From Paraburkholderia ultramafica (GTDB taxonomy: Bacteria; Pseudomonadota; Gammaproteobacteria; Burkholderiales; Burkholderiaceae), in assembly GCF_902859915.1 (NCBI RefSeq), contig NZ_CADIKK010000005.1, positions 222,703 through 286,702 of the forward strand: a stretch of DNA of 64,000 bases. The letters run 5' to 3'. A program made the translations under genes and the position numbers. How positions within the stretch are numbered: the stretch's first letter is position 1; each line of letters begins with the position of its first letter. The notes under the pieces were generated by a model. It searched no databases and was not told the origin of the DNA. It was given only the letters and a program-made list of their open reading frames with translations. This document shows, in pieces, positions 7,568-16,951 of this stretch.

Positions 7568-10306
7568 TCAGTGGACCGACGACGCGCCGTTCGCGGCGGC
7601 GTCCGGGGTAATCGGGCGGATCGAGCCGGGCACGATGCTCGCGCCGAACTCGCGGATCAGCGACTGCACGAACGGATCGGCGCCGATCTCGCGCTCCGCT
7701 TCCTGCTGACGCTGCGCGCGCATCGCGGCGTCGTGCGCGGCGGCGGTGCGGCGTGCCGGACCGATTTCGACCAGCACGTCGACATTCTGGCCGAGCTTCT
7801 CGGCAAGCGCGGCCTTCAGTTTAGCGACCTGCGACGCCTCCGCGTACTGCGGAACCGGCACATTCAGTTTGAGCGTGTTGCCTTCGAGCGCCATCAGCTC
7901 GCTGTTGAACGCGAGCTGATACGAGATGCCCTTGAGCGGCAGATCGACAGCAAGCGCCGGCCAGTCGCCTTTGAAACCGAGCGGATCGAGCGGCACGGCG
8001 GGCGGCAGCGGCCGTGAATCGACCACCGGCGCCGGCGTGGCAGCGGCCGTGGCGTTCACGCGGACGTCGTCCGGACCGCGGTCGAACACGGGCATGTAGT
8101 TGTCGTCCGGCGGGCCGAAATAGCCGTCGTCCGATGCCGAGATCGGCATGTAGTCGTCGGGCGGCATGTCGTCCCATGGCGGCACCGACGAGCCGTTCTG
8201 CTCCGCGCCGTTGCGCTCGGCCGGCGCCGACGGCGCACGAGCGACCGGTGCGGCGTCTTGCTGCTGCGCGCGGCGCGGCGCACCCGGCGTCGGCACGGGG
8301 ACGACCACGCGCGGCGCGGCGGGTTTCGGCGTGACCGGCGCGGCGGGTTTCGCGGCCGCTGCCGCGGTGGCGCGGCCACGATCGGACGACACTTTCAGGC
8401 CGGCGCTGCGCAAAACGTCGAGCGCGGCGCTCGCGCCGCCTGCGCGACGCGGCGCGGATTCGGCGGCGGGCGGAGGTTCTCGTGACGCGGCGTCTGTGGC
8501 AACTTGCTCCGTGCGCGCAAGCGCGGCGGTTGCCGGCGCGGTGAGCGCCGGGGCCGGCGCCGGGTCATTGAGACTGGGTGCAGCGAGGACTTCGTTGGCG
8601 ACGGGATCGTCAGGGGCGGCGTTAGCAGGGACTTCATTTGCCGCTGCGTCGTCGAGACCGGTTTTTGCAGATACTTCGTTCGAAGCCGGATCGGCGGGCG
8701 CGTCGTCCCACGGAGCCAACGCAGGTGCGGCGCTCGCCTTGGCAGCTGCGGGCGTCGCATCGACCGTCGCTGGCGCAGGCGCCGCGTCAGCGTCGATAGG
8801 CGCAAGCGCTGGCGCCGACTTCACTTCATCGATGACCGGCGCCGACTCAGCAACGATTGCGGCTTGCGCACTGGGCGATCGCTGTGCTGGCGCGTCTTGC
8901 GCGGAATCCGCTAATGCCGGCCGCGCGCCAGTTGCATCGGTGCTTTGCACCGCAGATGACATCGCTGATTCGGCTGCCCCACCAGACGCAGCGCCTTTGT
9001 CCACCATCGCATTACCAGCCGGCGATTCAAGGACCGGCGCGGCAGCACTCATCGCTGCGCGCGAGTTCGCCAGCGCCCCCGTTGGCAGCGCACCAGCCGT
9101 CACGGGCGAACCCGACAAGGCTCGCAACGCTGCGACCGTCGGCGCGCCAGTGCGTTTCGCACCGCCCGCACCCGCCTGGCCAGGCGCGCGCGCCCCACCC
9201 GCCGCGCCATCACCGCCGGTCGGCGCGGGTTCGAACGCCAGCATCCGCAGCAACGTCATCGTGAAGCCCGCGTATTCGTCCGGCGCGAGCCCGAGTTCGC
9301 TTCGACCAATCGTCGCAATCTGATAGAACAACTGCACCTGCTCGGCGCTCAATGCTTCGGCAAAACGGCGCAGATCACCGGCCTCCGGCCACTCGTCCAG
9401 CACCGACGAAGGCGCGAATTGCGCCCACGCAATCCGATGCAGCAAACTCGCCAGATCCTGCAAGGCCGTCGAAAACGACAAGCTGCGCAATGCCATCTCG
9501 TCGGCGACCGCCAGCACCGCGGCGCCGTCGCCGTCCGCAAGCGCGTCGAGCAGACGGATCAGATAGCTCTGATCGAGCGCGCCGAGCATGCCGCGCACCG
9601 CCTCTTCATTCACCTGATTGGCCGAATAGGCAATCGCCTGATCGGTCAGCGACAGCGCATCACGCATCGAGCCGTCGGCTGAGCGCGCCAGCAGGCGCAG
9701 CGCCTGGGCGTCGTATGGCACCTTCTCTTCGCCGAGGATGTGCTCGAGATGCGACACGATATGACCGGCGGGCATCTGCTTCAGATTGAACTGCAGACAG
9801 CGCGACAGCACCGTGACCGGAATCTTCTGCGGATCGGTGGTGGCGAGAATGAACTTGACGTGCGACGGCGGTTCTTCCAGCGTCTTCAGCATTGCGTTGA
9901 AGGCGTGGTTGGTCAGCATGTGCACTTCGTCGATCATGTAGACCTTGAAGCGCGCGTCGACCGGCGCGTACACCGCGCGCTCGAGCAGCGCGGCCATTTC
10001 GTCGACGCCGCGATTGCTCGCCGCGTCCATCTCCACATAATCGACAAAGCGCCCTTCGTCGATCTCACGGCACGCACGGCACACGCCGCACGGCGTGGAG
10101 GTCACGCCGGTTTCGCAATTCAGCGCCTTGGCGAAGATGCGCGACAGCGTGGTTTTGCCGACGCCGCGTGTGCCGGTAAACAGATAGGCATGGTGCAGAC
10201 GGCCGCCGTCGAGCGCGTGCGTGAGCGCGCGCACCACGTGCTCCTGTCCGACGAGCGAAGCAAAATCCTTCGGCCGCCATTTGCGTGCGAGAACTTGATA
10301 GGTCAT
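7568..10306 (-). CDS. dnaX: DNA polymerase III subunits gamma/tau
   Basis: A 912-residue clamp-loader subunit, the ATPase that joins the two replicative polymerases. The N-terminal AAA+ region has Walker A GTRGVGKT at 45-52, zinc cysteines C64, C73, C76 and C79, and the Walker B region MIDEVHMLT near 125. Residues of roughly 370-770 are a very long Ala/Pro-rich linker, longer than in E. coli (643 residues in total). The C-terminal polymerase-binding (tau-like) region resumes around LGFKGDWPALAVDLPLKG. I could not identify the A AAA AAG slippery site that makes gamma in E. coli. The start MTYQVLARKWRP is canonical. Confidence 0.97.
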   Translation of the reverse strand: MTYQVLARKWRPKDFASLVGQEHVVRALTHALDGGRLHHAYLFTGTRGVGKTTLSRIFAKALNCETGVTSTPCGVCRACREIDEGRFVDYVEMDAASNRGVDEMAALLERAVYAPVDARFKVYMIDEVHMLTNHAFNAMLKTLEEPPSHVKFILATTDPQKIPVTVLSRCLQFNLKQMPAGHIVSHLEHILGEEKVPYDAQALRLLARSADGSMRDALSLTDQAIAYSANQVNEEAVRGMLGALDQSYLIRLLDALADGDGAAVLAVADEMALRSLSFSTALQDLASLLHRIAWAQFAPSSVLDEWPEAGDLRRFAEALSAEQVQLFYQIATIGRSELGLAPDEYAGFTMTLLRMLAFEPAPTGGDGAAGGARAPGQAGAGGAKRTGAPTVAALRALSGSPVTAGALPTGALANSRAAMSAAAPVLESPAGNAMVDKGAASGGAAESAMSSAVQSTDATGARPALADSAQDAPAQRSPSAQAAIVAESAPVIDEVKSAPALAPIDADAAPAPATVDATPAAAKASAAPALAPWDDAPADPASNEVSAKTGLDDAAANEVPANAAPDDPVANEVLAAPSLNDPAPAPALTAPATAALARTEQVATDAASREPPPAAESAPRRAGGASAALDVLRSAGLKVSSDRGRATAAAAAKPAAPVTPKPAAPRVVVPVPTPGAPRRAQQQDAAPVARAPSAPAERNGAEQNGSSVPPWDDMPPDDYMPISASDDGYFGPPDDNYMPVFDRGPDDVRVNATAAATPAPVVDSRPLPPAVPLDPLGFKGDWPALAVDLPLKGISYQLAFNSELMALEGNTLKLNVPVPQYAEASQVAKLKAALAEKLGQNVDVLVEIGPARRTAAAHDAAMRAQRQQEAEREIGADPFVQSLIREFGASIVPGSIRPITPDAAANGASSVH

Positions 10307-10537
10307 CCGGAAATTGTATCAGTAACAATGCCGCTCAAAACCGAATCGAGACGGCACATGAACGCGTGTCGCCGCTTCATTGAAACAGGCTAACGGACCG
10401 ATAGAAAAAAATAGATCAAACGCGCGAAAGACGACCGCGACATGACGGCATGCACCTGGGACGGCGACACTAAGGGTAAAACACGAGTTCGGAGATATTG
10501 CGGAGAAGCCCGCGGACGCAAACAGAAAAAGGAAGGT

Positions 10538-10633
10538 GACGAGCCCGACCCTCGGCACTGGTGGAAAACGGCTGTGGCTGCTTCGTTCCCGACCTGACCA
10601 GGTTGACCATCCCTCCATGCGAGGAGGCCCGTC
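10538..10633 (-). ncRNA. ffs: Signal recognition particle RNA (4.5S, small type)
   Basis: On the minus strand the conserved SRP apical loop is readable: CAGGTCGGGAACGAAGCAGC, the binding site for Ffh. The ends pair: 5' GACGGGCC (10633-10626) with 3' GGCTCGTC (10545-10538), with one G-U pair, giving a 96-base RNA. A -10-like TAGAAT lies 8 bases before the proposed 5' end, and a T-rich run follows the 3' end (minus strand, 10536-10526). It lies upstream of dnaX on the same strand. Confidence 0.93.
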
Positions 10634-10640
10634 ACGAAAC

Positions 10641-10646
10641 ATTCTA
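10641..10646 (-). promoter_or_regulatory. -10 element for the SRP RNA
   Basis: TAGAAT on the minus strand, ending 8 bases before the predicted RNA 5' end at 10633, the right distance for a sigma-70 -10 box. No convincing -35 hexamer at 16-18 bases was found. Confidence 0.55.
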
Positions 10647-11093
10647 TCACCGCTTGGCCCATCGCGCGACTGTTAATACGAGCAAAGCGACATCGACGCG
10701 CCGAATCAGGCTCCTCGCACCATATAGTCGACACCCCTCAAGTACGCCTGCGAGCTACTTGAGTTCGCCGCGCCAGCCACCAGATAAGCTGCGTCGCGGT
10801 GATTGGAATGCGCAGTCATTGGAACGTAGGGCACTTCACCGGCAGCCGTTGGCCCAACTGCCCCTGATGAGTACTATCGCCCCCGGCAACGCATAGCGAA
10901 TTAAGCTAAACTGCCGTACGGATGACCCGCAGGCGCGAGCCTTCCGCACATCCCCAGGATAAACGCATCAACGTTTCCGTGTGTGTGTCGGCAAGACTCC
11001 GAGTGCGGCAAAGCGAACGGAAGTTTCCTTAGGTTTTGACGTATCGTGGCGAGCAATTCAGGCGGGCCTCGAACCGATAGAGGTATTCATACA
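10647..11093. other. Intergenic region between SRP RNA and trxA
   Basis: About 450 bases without a supported gene. The left end holds the SRP RNA promoter (minus strand) and the right end must hold the trxA promoter; a TTGACG lies at 11036-11041 but no matching -10 was found. The open frames here do not look like any family I know. Confidence 0.5.
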
Positions 11094-11420
11094 ATGAGCG
11101 AACAAATCAAGCATATTAGCGACGCATCGTTCGAACAGGACGTCGTGAAATCCGATAAACCCGTGCTGCTCGATTTCTGGGCTGAATGGTGCGGTCCGTG
11201 CAAGATGATCGCGCCGATCCTCGACGAAGTCGCGAAGGATTACGCTGATCGTCTGCAGATCGCCAAGATCAATGTCGACGAGCATCAATCGACGCCGGTC
11301 AAGTTCGGCGTGCGCGGCATCCCCACGTTGATCCTGTTCAAGAATGGCGCGGTCGCCGCGCAGAAGGTCGGCGCATTGTCGAAGTCGCAACTCACCGCGT
11401 TCCTCGACGGCAACCTGTAA
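11094..11420 (+). CDS. trxA: Thioredoxin TrxA
   Basis: A 108-residue cytoplasmic thioredoxin, the general dithiol reductant. The active site WCGPC is at 32-36 (C33, C36), and the cis-proline is in [12 protein letters not shown]. The ATG at 11094 ([10 protein letters not shown]) is chosen over an upstream extension because it gives the family length and has an AGAGGT ribosome binding site. It is upstream of rho, a conserved pairing. Confidence 0.98.
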   Translation: MSEQIKHISDASFEQDVVKSDKPVLLDFWAEWCGPCKMIAPILDEVAKDYADRLQIAKINVDEHQSTPVKFGVRGIPTLILFKNGAVAAQKVGALSKSQLTAFLDGNL

Positions 11421-11465
11421 AGCGGCGCGCTGCGGGTCCGTCGAGACTCGCCGGCGCGTTGAGTG

Positions 11466-11493
11466 GAGCGTGTTGTCAGCCGGCAACACGCTC
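11466..11493 (+). terminator. Hairpin after trxA
   Basis: A 10-bp inverted repeat (GAGCGTGTTG and its complement) with an 8-base loop lies 46 bases past trxA. There is no T run, so it may be a processing or Rho-assisted end rather than an intrinsic terminator. Confidence 0.45.
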
Positions 11494-11540
11494 GACAAGA
11501 AAGATGCCATGCCGTCGCACTAGCGGAAATTGGCGTGTGC

Positions 11541-11551
11541 TATGCTAGAAT
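11541..11551 (+). promoter_or_regulatory. Extended -10 promoter upstream of rho
   Basis: The sequence TATGCTAGAAT contains TG one base before TAGAAT, an extended -10 arrangement, 97 bases before the rho start codon. No good -35 is visible at the right spacing. The resulting leader would be about 90 bases, compatible with rho autoregulation known in other bacteria. Confidence 0.5.
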
Positions 11552-11648
11552 CCGCAAAACGTCGAGAAGACGTGTAAGTCCTTGAGCGGTTCCGCTCACT
11601 CTCCTCCCAGATTTCATTTCGTCGCACCTTCTCCTGCGGGTTCTCCGT

Positions 11649-12917
11649 ATGCATTTATCCGAGCTTAAGACTCTGCACGTGTCCGAATTGATCGAGATGG
11701 CCAATGGCCTCGAGATCGAAAGTGCGAACCGCCTGCGCAAGCAGGAATTGATGTTCGCCATTCTAAAAAAACGAGCCAAAACGGGCGACACGATCTTCGG
11801 CGACGGCACGCTCGAAGTGCTGCCGGACGGCTTCGGCTTCCTGCGTTCGCCGGAAACCTCGTACCTCGCCAGCACGGATGACATCTACATCAGCCCGTCG
11901 CAAATCCGCCGCTTCAACCTGCATACGGGCGACACGATCGAAGGCGAAGTGCGTACGCCGAAAGACGGCGAACGCTATTTCGCGCTGGTGAAGGTGGACA
12001 AGGTCAACGGCCAGCCGCCGGAAGCCTCGAAGCACAAGATCATGTTCGAAAACCTGACGCCGCTGCACCCGAACAAGGTGCTGCTGCTCGAACGCGAAAT
12101 GCGCGGCGAGGAAAACGTCACGGGCCGCATCATCGACATGATCGCGCCGATCGGCAAGGGCCAGCGCGGCCTGCTGGTCGCATCGCCGAAGTCCGGCAAG
12201 ACCGTGATGCTTCAGCACATTGCCCACGCGATCAAGCAGAACCATCCCGACGTCGTGCTGTTCGTGCTGCTGATCGACGAACGCCCGGAAGAAGTGACCG
12301 AAATGCAGCGTTCGGTGGCCGGCGAAGTGATCGCCTCCACGTTCGACGAACCGGCTGCGCGTCACGTGCAAGTCGCCGAAATGGTGATCGAAAAAGCCAA
12401 GCGCCTCGTCGAAATGAAGAACGACGTGGTGATTCTGCTCGACTCGATCACGCGTCTCGCGCGCGCCTACAACACCGTCGTGCCGGCTTCGGGCAAGGTG
12501 CTGACGGGCGGTGTCGACGCCAACGCGCTGCAACGCCCGAAGCGCTTCTTCGGCGCGGCGCGCAATATCGAGGAAGGCGGTTCGCTGACCATCATCGGCA
12601 CGGCGCTGATCGAAACCGGCAGCCGGATGGACGACGTGATCTACGAAGAATTCAAGGGCACCGGCAACATGGAAGTGCACCTGGAACGCCGCCTCGCCGA
12701 GAAGCGCGTCTACCCGTCGATCAACCTGAACAAGTCCGGCACGCGCCGTGAAGAACTGCTGATCAAGCCCGAAGTCCTGCAAAAGATCTGGGTGCTGCGC
12801 AAGTTCATTCACGACATGGACGAAGTCGAGTCGATGGAATTCCTGCTCGACAAGATCCGCCAGACGAAGAGCAACTCCGAGTTCTTCGACATGATGCGCC
12901 GCGGCGGCGGCAGCTAA
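11649..12917 (+). CDS. rho: Transcription termination factor Rho
   Basis: A 422-residue hexameric RNA helicase that ends transcription. The N-terminal domain starts [21 protein letters not shown], the RNA-binding OB fold includes [30 protein letters not shown], the Walker A ASPKSGKT is at 178-185 and the Q-loop/R-loop regions are intact ([32 protein letters not shown]). Length matches proteobacterial Rho. It follows trxA and ends at a clear terminator. Confidence 0.99.
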   Translation: MHLSELKTLHVSELIEMANGLEIESANRLRKQELMFAILKKRAKTGDTIFGDGTLEVLPDGFGFLRSPETSYLASTDDIYISPSQIRRFNLHTGDTIEGEVRTPKDGERYFALVKVDKVNGQPPEASKHKIMFENLTPLHPNKVLLLEREMRGEENVTGRIIDMIAPIGKGQRGLLVASPKSGKTVMLQHIAHAIKQNHPDVVLFVLLIDERPEEVTEMQRSVAGEVIASTFDEPAARHVQVAEMVIEKAKRLVEMKNDVVILLDSITRLARAYNTVVPASGKVLTGGVDANALQRPKRFFGAARNIEEGGSLTIIGTALIETGSRMDDVIYEEFKGTGNMEVHLERRLAEKRVYPSINLNKSGTRREELLIKPEVLQKIWVLRKFIHDMDEVESMEFLLDKIRQTKSNSEFFDMMRRGGGS

Positions 12918-12962
12918 GGCCTCGCGCCGGCACAGCCGCATCAGTCGTACCGCATCAAAGAG

Positions 12963-12991
12963 CCGCTCGCCACAAACGAGCGGTTTTTTTT
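12963..12991 (+). terminator. Rho-independent terminator after rho
   Basis: A 7-bp stem (CCGCTCG/CGAGCGG) with a 7-base loop followed by eight T residues, 46 bases past the rho stop codon. Confidence 0.88.
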
Positions 12992-13054
12992 CGTCCGCCG
13001 GTATTGCTCGTCGGGGACGGTAAAGCCCGAACCGAGAAAACTGGCCGGCGTCAC

Positions 13055-13078
13055 AACATGTACGTGAACGTACATGTT
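13055..13078 (+). promoter_or_regulatory. Perfect 11-bp palindrome, candidate operator of the MerR-type gene
   Basis: AACATGTACGT and its exact complement ACGTACATGTT are separated by GA. The palindrome ends 5 bases before a -10-like TACAAT (13083-13088), so it occupies the spacer and -35 zone, where MerR-family proteins bind. The core ACGTnnACGT is similar to operators described for MerR-type regulators of branched-chain amino acid degradation (LiuR); that likeness is from memory and only suggestive. Confidence 0.7.
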
Positions 13079-13118
13079 TGAGTACAATGCGCTCAGTCCG
13101 TCATGTCTGTCACTGCTT

Positions 13119-13685
13119 ATGTCGAAGGACTCACCCGCGCTGCTGACCGTGCGCGACGCCGCCGAACGCCTCGGCGTCACGCCGCGCACGCTGAAATACT
13201 ACGAGGAACGCGGCCTCGTCTCGCCCACGCGCAGCGAGGGCCGCTACCGGCTTTACGACGACGAAGACCTGAAGCGCTTCGGCCGCATTCTGCGTTTGCG
13301 CTCGCTCGGCTTTTCGCTGCACGGCATCACCGAAATGCTCAAGCGTCCACTTGAACCCGTCGAAGGCGGCCATCGTTTCTCGACCGAGTCGCTGCAGCAG
13401 ATTCGCGACGCCCTTGCGCAACAGGTCGACGCGCTCGACGCGCGCATCGAAACGATGCGCCGCGAACTCAAGGAAGCGCAGAAGCTACGCGCTGAACTGA
13501 GCCCCGACCTCGACTATCTCGAACGGCGCCTCGCGGGCGAAAATGCCGACGCGCTGCTCGAGCAACGCCGCAGCGCGCTTGTTAAAGCGGGCAACTCTTC
13601 ACCCGGAAAGCGCATCAAAAAGCCACGCACAGCCACGCCGGGCGAATCCACGCCGGGCGAATCCACGCCGGGCGAATCGTCATGA
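13119..13685 (+). CDS. MerR family transcriptional regulator
   Basis: A 188-residue regulator. The winged helix-turn-helix is at about 6-35 (LLTVRDAAERLGVTPRTLKYYEERGLVSP), followed by GRYRLYDDEDLKRFGRILRLRSLGFSL and a coiled coil around 85-130. The C-terminus is basic and then carries three exact TPGES repeats encoded by a 15-base tandem repeat. No metal-binding cysteines are visible, so a metal sensor is unlikely. The ATG at 13119 (MSKDSPALL) is preferred; an in-frame ATG at 13074 lies within the palindrome. It overlaps the MFS gene by ATGA, so the two are translationally coupled. Confidence 0.88.
   Translation: MSKDSPALLTVRDAAERLGVTPRTLKYYEERGLVSPTRSEGRYRLYDDEDLKRFGRILRLRSLGFSLHGITEMLKRPLEPVEGGHRFSTESLQQIRDALAQQVDALDARIETMRRELKEAQKLRAELSPDLDYLERRLAGENADALLEQRRSALVKAGNSSPGKRIKKPRTATPGESTPGESTPGESS
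13635..13679 (+). repeat. Three exact 15-bp tandem repeats in the MerR C-terminus
   Basis: The unit ACGCCGGGCGAATCC occurs three times head to tail (the last copy ends in G instead of C), each encoding TPGES. It is in frame, so gain or loss of copies would not disrupt the gene. Confidence 0.95.
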
Positions 13686-15238
13686 TCGCCGCGTCGTCCC
13701 GCGTCGCGCTGTTCAGCGTCGAAAAGTTGCGCGGCGATTTTTTCCCATGGGTGCTGGCGGTCGTCACCGGCCTCGACTACTTCGACAATTCGATCTTCTC
13801 GTTTTTCACGAGCTATATCGCCGGCGGCATCAACGCATCGCCCGATGAACTGGTGTGGGCCTCGAGCGCCTATGCAGTCGCGGCGGTGCTCGGCATCCTG
13901 CAGCAGCAATGGTGGGTCGAGCGCTTCGGCTACCGACGCTATGTGGCCGGCTGCATGCTGCTCTATTGCGCCGGCGCGGTGGCCGCCGCGCTAAGCGAAT
14001 CGTCGATCGAGCTCGCGTTGGCGCGCGGCTTTCAAGGCTACTTCATCGGCCCGATGATGGGCACCTGCCGCATCCTGATCCAGATGAGTTTCACGCCGCA
14101 GCGGCGACCGGCGGCCACGCGCGCGTTTCTCCTGCTGATCGTGTTGAGCAGCGCGCTCGCGCCTTTGGTCGGCGGCCAGTTGGTCGCGCATTTCGACTGG
14201 CGCGCGCTGTTTGCGTGCACGGCGCCCGTGGGCGTGCTGTTCGCCGTGCTGGCTTTGCTCGCGCTGCCCAACTCCGGCAACCGCCTGCCCGAGGAGCGCG
14301 GATCGGCGCACTTCTGGCCGTATCTGATCTTTGCGTTCGCCCAGGGCGCGCTGCAAATCGTGATGCAGCAGGTGCGCTTCCAGTTGTTCAGCGCGTCGCC
14401 GGGGCTGATTCTGCTGACGGTCGCCGGCATCGTCGCGCTGGGCTGGTTCATCTATCAGCAGTGGCATCATCCCGCGCCGCTGATGCGCCTGCATGCGCTG
14501 CGCGAAAAGGTCTTCCAGGCCGGGCTCGTGCTGTACATGTTCTACTACTACATTTCCACGGTGTTCAGCTATCTGATCTCGCGCTTTCTCGAGAGCGGCC
14601 TCGGCTTTCCGGTCGAAAACACCGGGCGGCTGGTCGGCGTGACGTCGCTGATTTCCGCGAGCGCGCTGTTCGTCTATCTGCACTATGCGAAGCTGCTGCC
14701 GCGCAAGAAGTGGATCATCGTGCCGGGCTTCGCGGTGGCCGCATTCGCCGCGGCGTGGATGACACACATGTCGCCGGGCGTCGGCGAGGCGGCGCTGATC
14801 GTGCCGCTGCTGCTACGCGGACTGCTGTTGCTGTTCATCGTGCTGCCGGTCGCCAATCTGACGTTCAGAATCTTCGCGATCGAAGAATTCACGCACGGCT
14901 ACCGGCTGAAAAACATCGTGCGGCAGTTGACGATCTCGTTCGCGACGGCGTCTGTCATCATCGTCGAACAGCATCGGCAGGCACTGCATCAAACTCGCCT
15001 CGCGGAGTTCGTGAATCCGTACAATCCTGTGTTCCAGAACTCGCTCGCCACGCTGACGAAAAGCTTCGCCGCCGCGGGCAGCTCGCCGACCGAGGCGCAC
15101 TCGCTGGCGCTCGTGGAAGTCAGCCGGACGGTCGCGCAGCAGGCAAGCTTTCTGGCGTCGCTCGACGGCTTCTACTTTCTGATCGGCGTAGCGATATGCG
15201 GCGGCATTTTCGCCGCGTGGCAAAAACAGATCGACTAA
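13682..15238 (+). CDS. MFS transporter (probable drug/metabolite exporter)
   Basis: A 518-residue, strongly hydrophobic major facilitator protein, with length and pattern resembling the 14-helix DHA2 (EmrB-like) group. The first helices include DFFPWVLAVVTGLDYFDNSIFSF, written here in part, and the MFS loop ERFGYRRYVAG lies between helices 2 and 3. ATGA overlap with the preceding MerR gene indicates one operon in which MerR likely controls export of its own inducer. Substrate unknown. Confidence 0.85.
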   Translation: MIAASSRVALFSVEKLRGDFFPWVLAVVTGLDYFDNSIFSFFTSYIAGGINASPDELVWASSAYAVAAVLGILQQQWWVERFGYRRYVAGCMLLYCAGAVAAALSESSIELALARGFQGYFIGPMMGTCRILIQMSFTPQRRPAATRAFLLLIVLSSALAPLVGGQLVAHFDWRALFACTAPVGVLFAVLALLALPNSGNRLPEERGSAHFWPYLIFAFAQGALQIVMQQVRFQLFSASPGLILLTVAGIVALGWFIYQQWHHPAPLMRLHALREKVFQAGLVLYMFYYYISTVFSYLISRFLESGLGFPVENTGRLVGVTSLISASALFVYLHYAKLLPRKKWIIVPGFAVAAFAAAWMTHMSPGVGEAALIVPLLLRGLLLLFIVLPVANLTFRIFAIEEFTHGYRLKNIVRQLTISFATASVIIVEQHRQALHQTRLAEFVNPYNPVFQNSLATLTKSFAAAGSSPTEAHSLALVEVSRTVAQQASFLASLDGFYFLIGVAICGGIFAAWQKQID

Positions 15239-15253
15239 GGGTTTCATCAGGCC

Positions 15254-16087
15254 ATGCTCTCGAAACTCACTCAATGGCTGGGCACGCGCCGGCGCGAGCG
15301 CGCGCTGCGTGACTACGCGATCGGCGACGCGCTCTGGCAAGCCACGCTCGACGGCCTGCCGTTTCTCGCGCACCTCGACGCGCCGGACCTCGTGCGTCTG
15401 CGCGAACTGACCAGCCTGTTCATCGCGCAAAAGGAATTCTCGACCGCGCACGAGCTGGAGCTGACCGACGCGATGACTGTGGCGATCGCCGCGCAGGCGT
15501 GTCTGCCAGTGCTGAACCTGAGTCTCGACCTGTATCGCGGCTGGGTCGGCGTGATCGTCTATCCGGGCGAATTCGTGATCCGCAAGACCGTCGAGGACGA
15601 AGACGGCGTGGTGCACGAGGTCGAACACGACGCGAGCGGCGAGGCGTGGGAAGGCGGCCCGGTGGTGCTGTCGTGGGAAGACGCGCAGATGACGGACGGC
15701 TCGGACGCCTATAACGTCGTGATTCACGAATTCGCGCACAAGATCGACATGCTGAACGGTGAGGCGGATGGCCACCCGCCGCTGATGCGCCGCTGGCACG
15801 CACCGCTCGACGCGCAGGCGTGGGCGGACGTGTTCGACCCTGCATACGACCAGTTCTGCGCCCGGGTCGACGCGGTGCCGCAGCGTCGCTGGGCGCGTTT
15901 CGAGCGCGAATCGCTGATCGATCCGTACGCGGCGGACCATCCAGCGGAATTTTTTGCCGTGTGCAGCGAGGCGCTGTTCGTGAAGCCGCGGGCGTTCGAG
16001 GCAGAGTATCCGGAGCTGTACCGGCTGCTTGCGCGCTATTACCGCCAGGATCCGGCGCGCGTCGAGCTGAGCTTCGCTCCCGCCTGA
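15254..16087 (+). CDS. mtfA: Zinc-dependent peptidase MtfA (M90 family)
   Basis: A 277-residue protein of the MtfA/YeeI family. The zinc motif HEFAH is at 158-162, followed by KIDMLNGEADGHPPL, and the third-ligand region YAADHPAEFFAVCSEALF comes later. In E. coli MtfA is a cytosolic peptidase that binds the glucose repressor Mlc; whether that partner exists here is not known. It begins 15 bases after the MFS gene and may be cotranscribed. Confidence 0.93.
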   Translation: MLSKLTQWLGTRRRERALRDYAIGDALWQATLDGLPFLAHLDAPDLVRLRELTSLFIAQKEFSTAHELELTDAMTVAIAAQACLPVLNLSLDLYRGWVGVIVYPGEFVIRKTVEDEDGVVHEVEHDASGEAWEGGPVVLSWEDAQMTDGSDAYNVVIHEFAHKIDMLNGEADGHPPLMRRWHAPLDAQAWADVFDPAYDQFCARVDAVPQRRWARFERESLIDPYAADHPAEFFAVCSEALFVKPRAFEAEYPELYRLLARYYRQDPARVELSFAPA

Positions 16088-16234
16088 CAGCATCCTCTCT
16101 CCACGCCTCATGTCCGCTGGATAAGGGCCGCGGCCAAAAGTCCCCGCGCACCGCGCCGGCCGGCACCGCTACCGCCCAAATGCCCAAACGCCACGAACTG
16201 CTGGCAAAACGCTAGCAGAAAACTGGCACGAAAG

Positions 16235-16263
16235 TCGTCAAGCGACTGATTTTCTGGCATAAT
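16235..16263 (+). promoter_or_regulatory. Sigma-70-like promoter for rpmE2
   Basis: A -35-like TCGTCA (16235-16240) and a -10-like CATAAT (16258-16263) preceded by TGG, separated by 17 bases, about 100 bases upstream of rpmE2. I saw no clear Zur palindrome next to it. Confidence 0.45.
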
Positions 16264-16365
16264 CGCCGTTTTTCGACCATAGGCAAGTGGCTCGCGCCTA
16301 GATGCGGTCCGCGCTCAATGCGGCCTTGCACGCGGGTTGGCTACCGCCAGATTAAAGGAAAGACC

Positions 16366-16632
16366 ATGAAAGAAGGCATTCACCCGGATTATCGCGAAGT
16401 CCTGTTCATCGACATGTCGAACGACTTCAAGTTTGTGACGCGCTCGACCATCCAGACGCGTGAAACCGCCGAATTCAACGGCAAGACCTACCCGCTCGCC
16501 AAGATCGAAGTGTCGTCGGAATCGCATCCGTTCTACACCGGTCAGCAAAAGATCATGGACACGGCAGGCCGCGTCGAGAAGTTCAACAAGAAGTTCGGTT
16601 CGCGCGCTACCGGCAAGGCAGCAGCGAAGTAA
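16366..16632 (+). CDS. rpmE2: 50S ribosomal protein L31 type B
   Basis: An 88-residue L31. The start [23 protein letters not shown] and [24 protein letters not shown] are diagnostic. It lacks the cysteines of the zinc-binding (C+) form, so it is the zinc-independent type. The ATG at 16366 follows AAAGGAAAG, a good ribosome binding site. A terminator follows. Confidence 0.97.
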   Translation: MKEGIHPDYREVLFIDMSNDFKFVTRSTIQTRETAEFNGKTYPLAKIEVSSESHPFYTGQQKIMDTAGRVEKFNKKFGSRATGKAAAK

Positions 16633-16674
16633 TACCCGCGTCGTCGCCGGCTTTGGCCGGCAGCGAAGCAGCGA

Positions 16675-16702
16675 AAAAGGGCAGCGTGAGCTGCCCTTTT
16701 TT
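16675..16702 (+). terminator. Rho-independent terminator after rpmE2
   Basis: An 11-bp stem (AAAAGGGCAGC and complement) with loop GTGA followed by a T run, 42 bases past rpmE2. Confidence 0.9.
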
Positions 16703-16951
16703 GTCGCCTGGTTTGTGGCCTTGCTTGCCGCTTCATTTGTCGCCTCATTGGTAGCATTCGCGTCACCGATGGCGTGGGCACCGACCAGGCCGCCCGCGCT
16801 TGCGGCGCCGCGTTACAGCTTTAGCAACGACGTTGCGGGCCGTTACCGACCGTGACGCGCATCGCACGGCACGACTACAATGCCGGATGCTCCAAAAGGG
16901 CCATTCCGGCCGGCAGCCATGCCGTCCGGTCCCGGCTGCACCGCTTATCCA
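16703..16951 (+). other. Intergenic region before the glycosyltransferase gene
   Basis: No gene is supported here. A TACAAT that could be a -10 box lies at about 16875-16880, before the likely glycosyltransferase start. Confidence 0.4.

Noticed and set aside
10319..10642. A 107-codon frame over the SRP RNA
   Set aside because: The stretch is explained by the SRP RNA with its conserved loop and paired ends.
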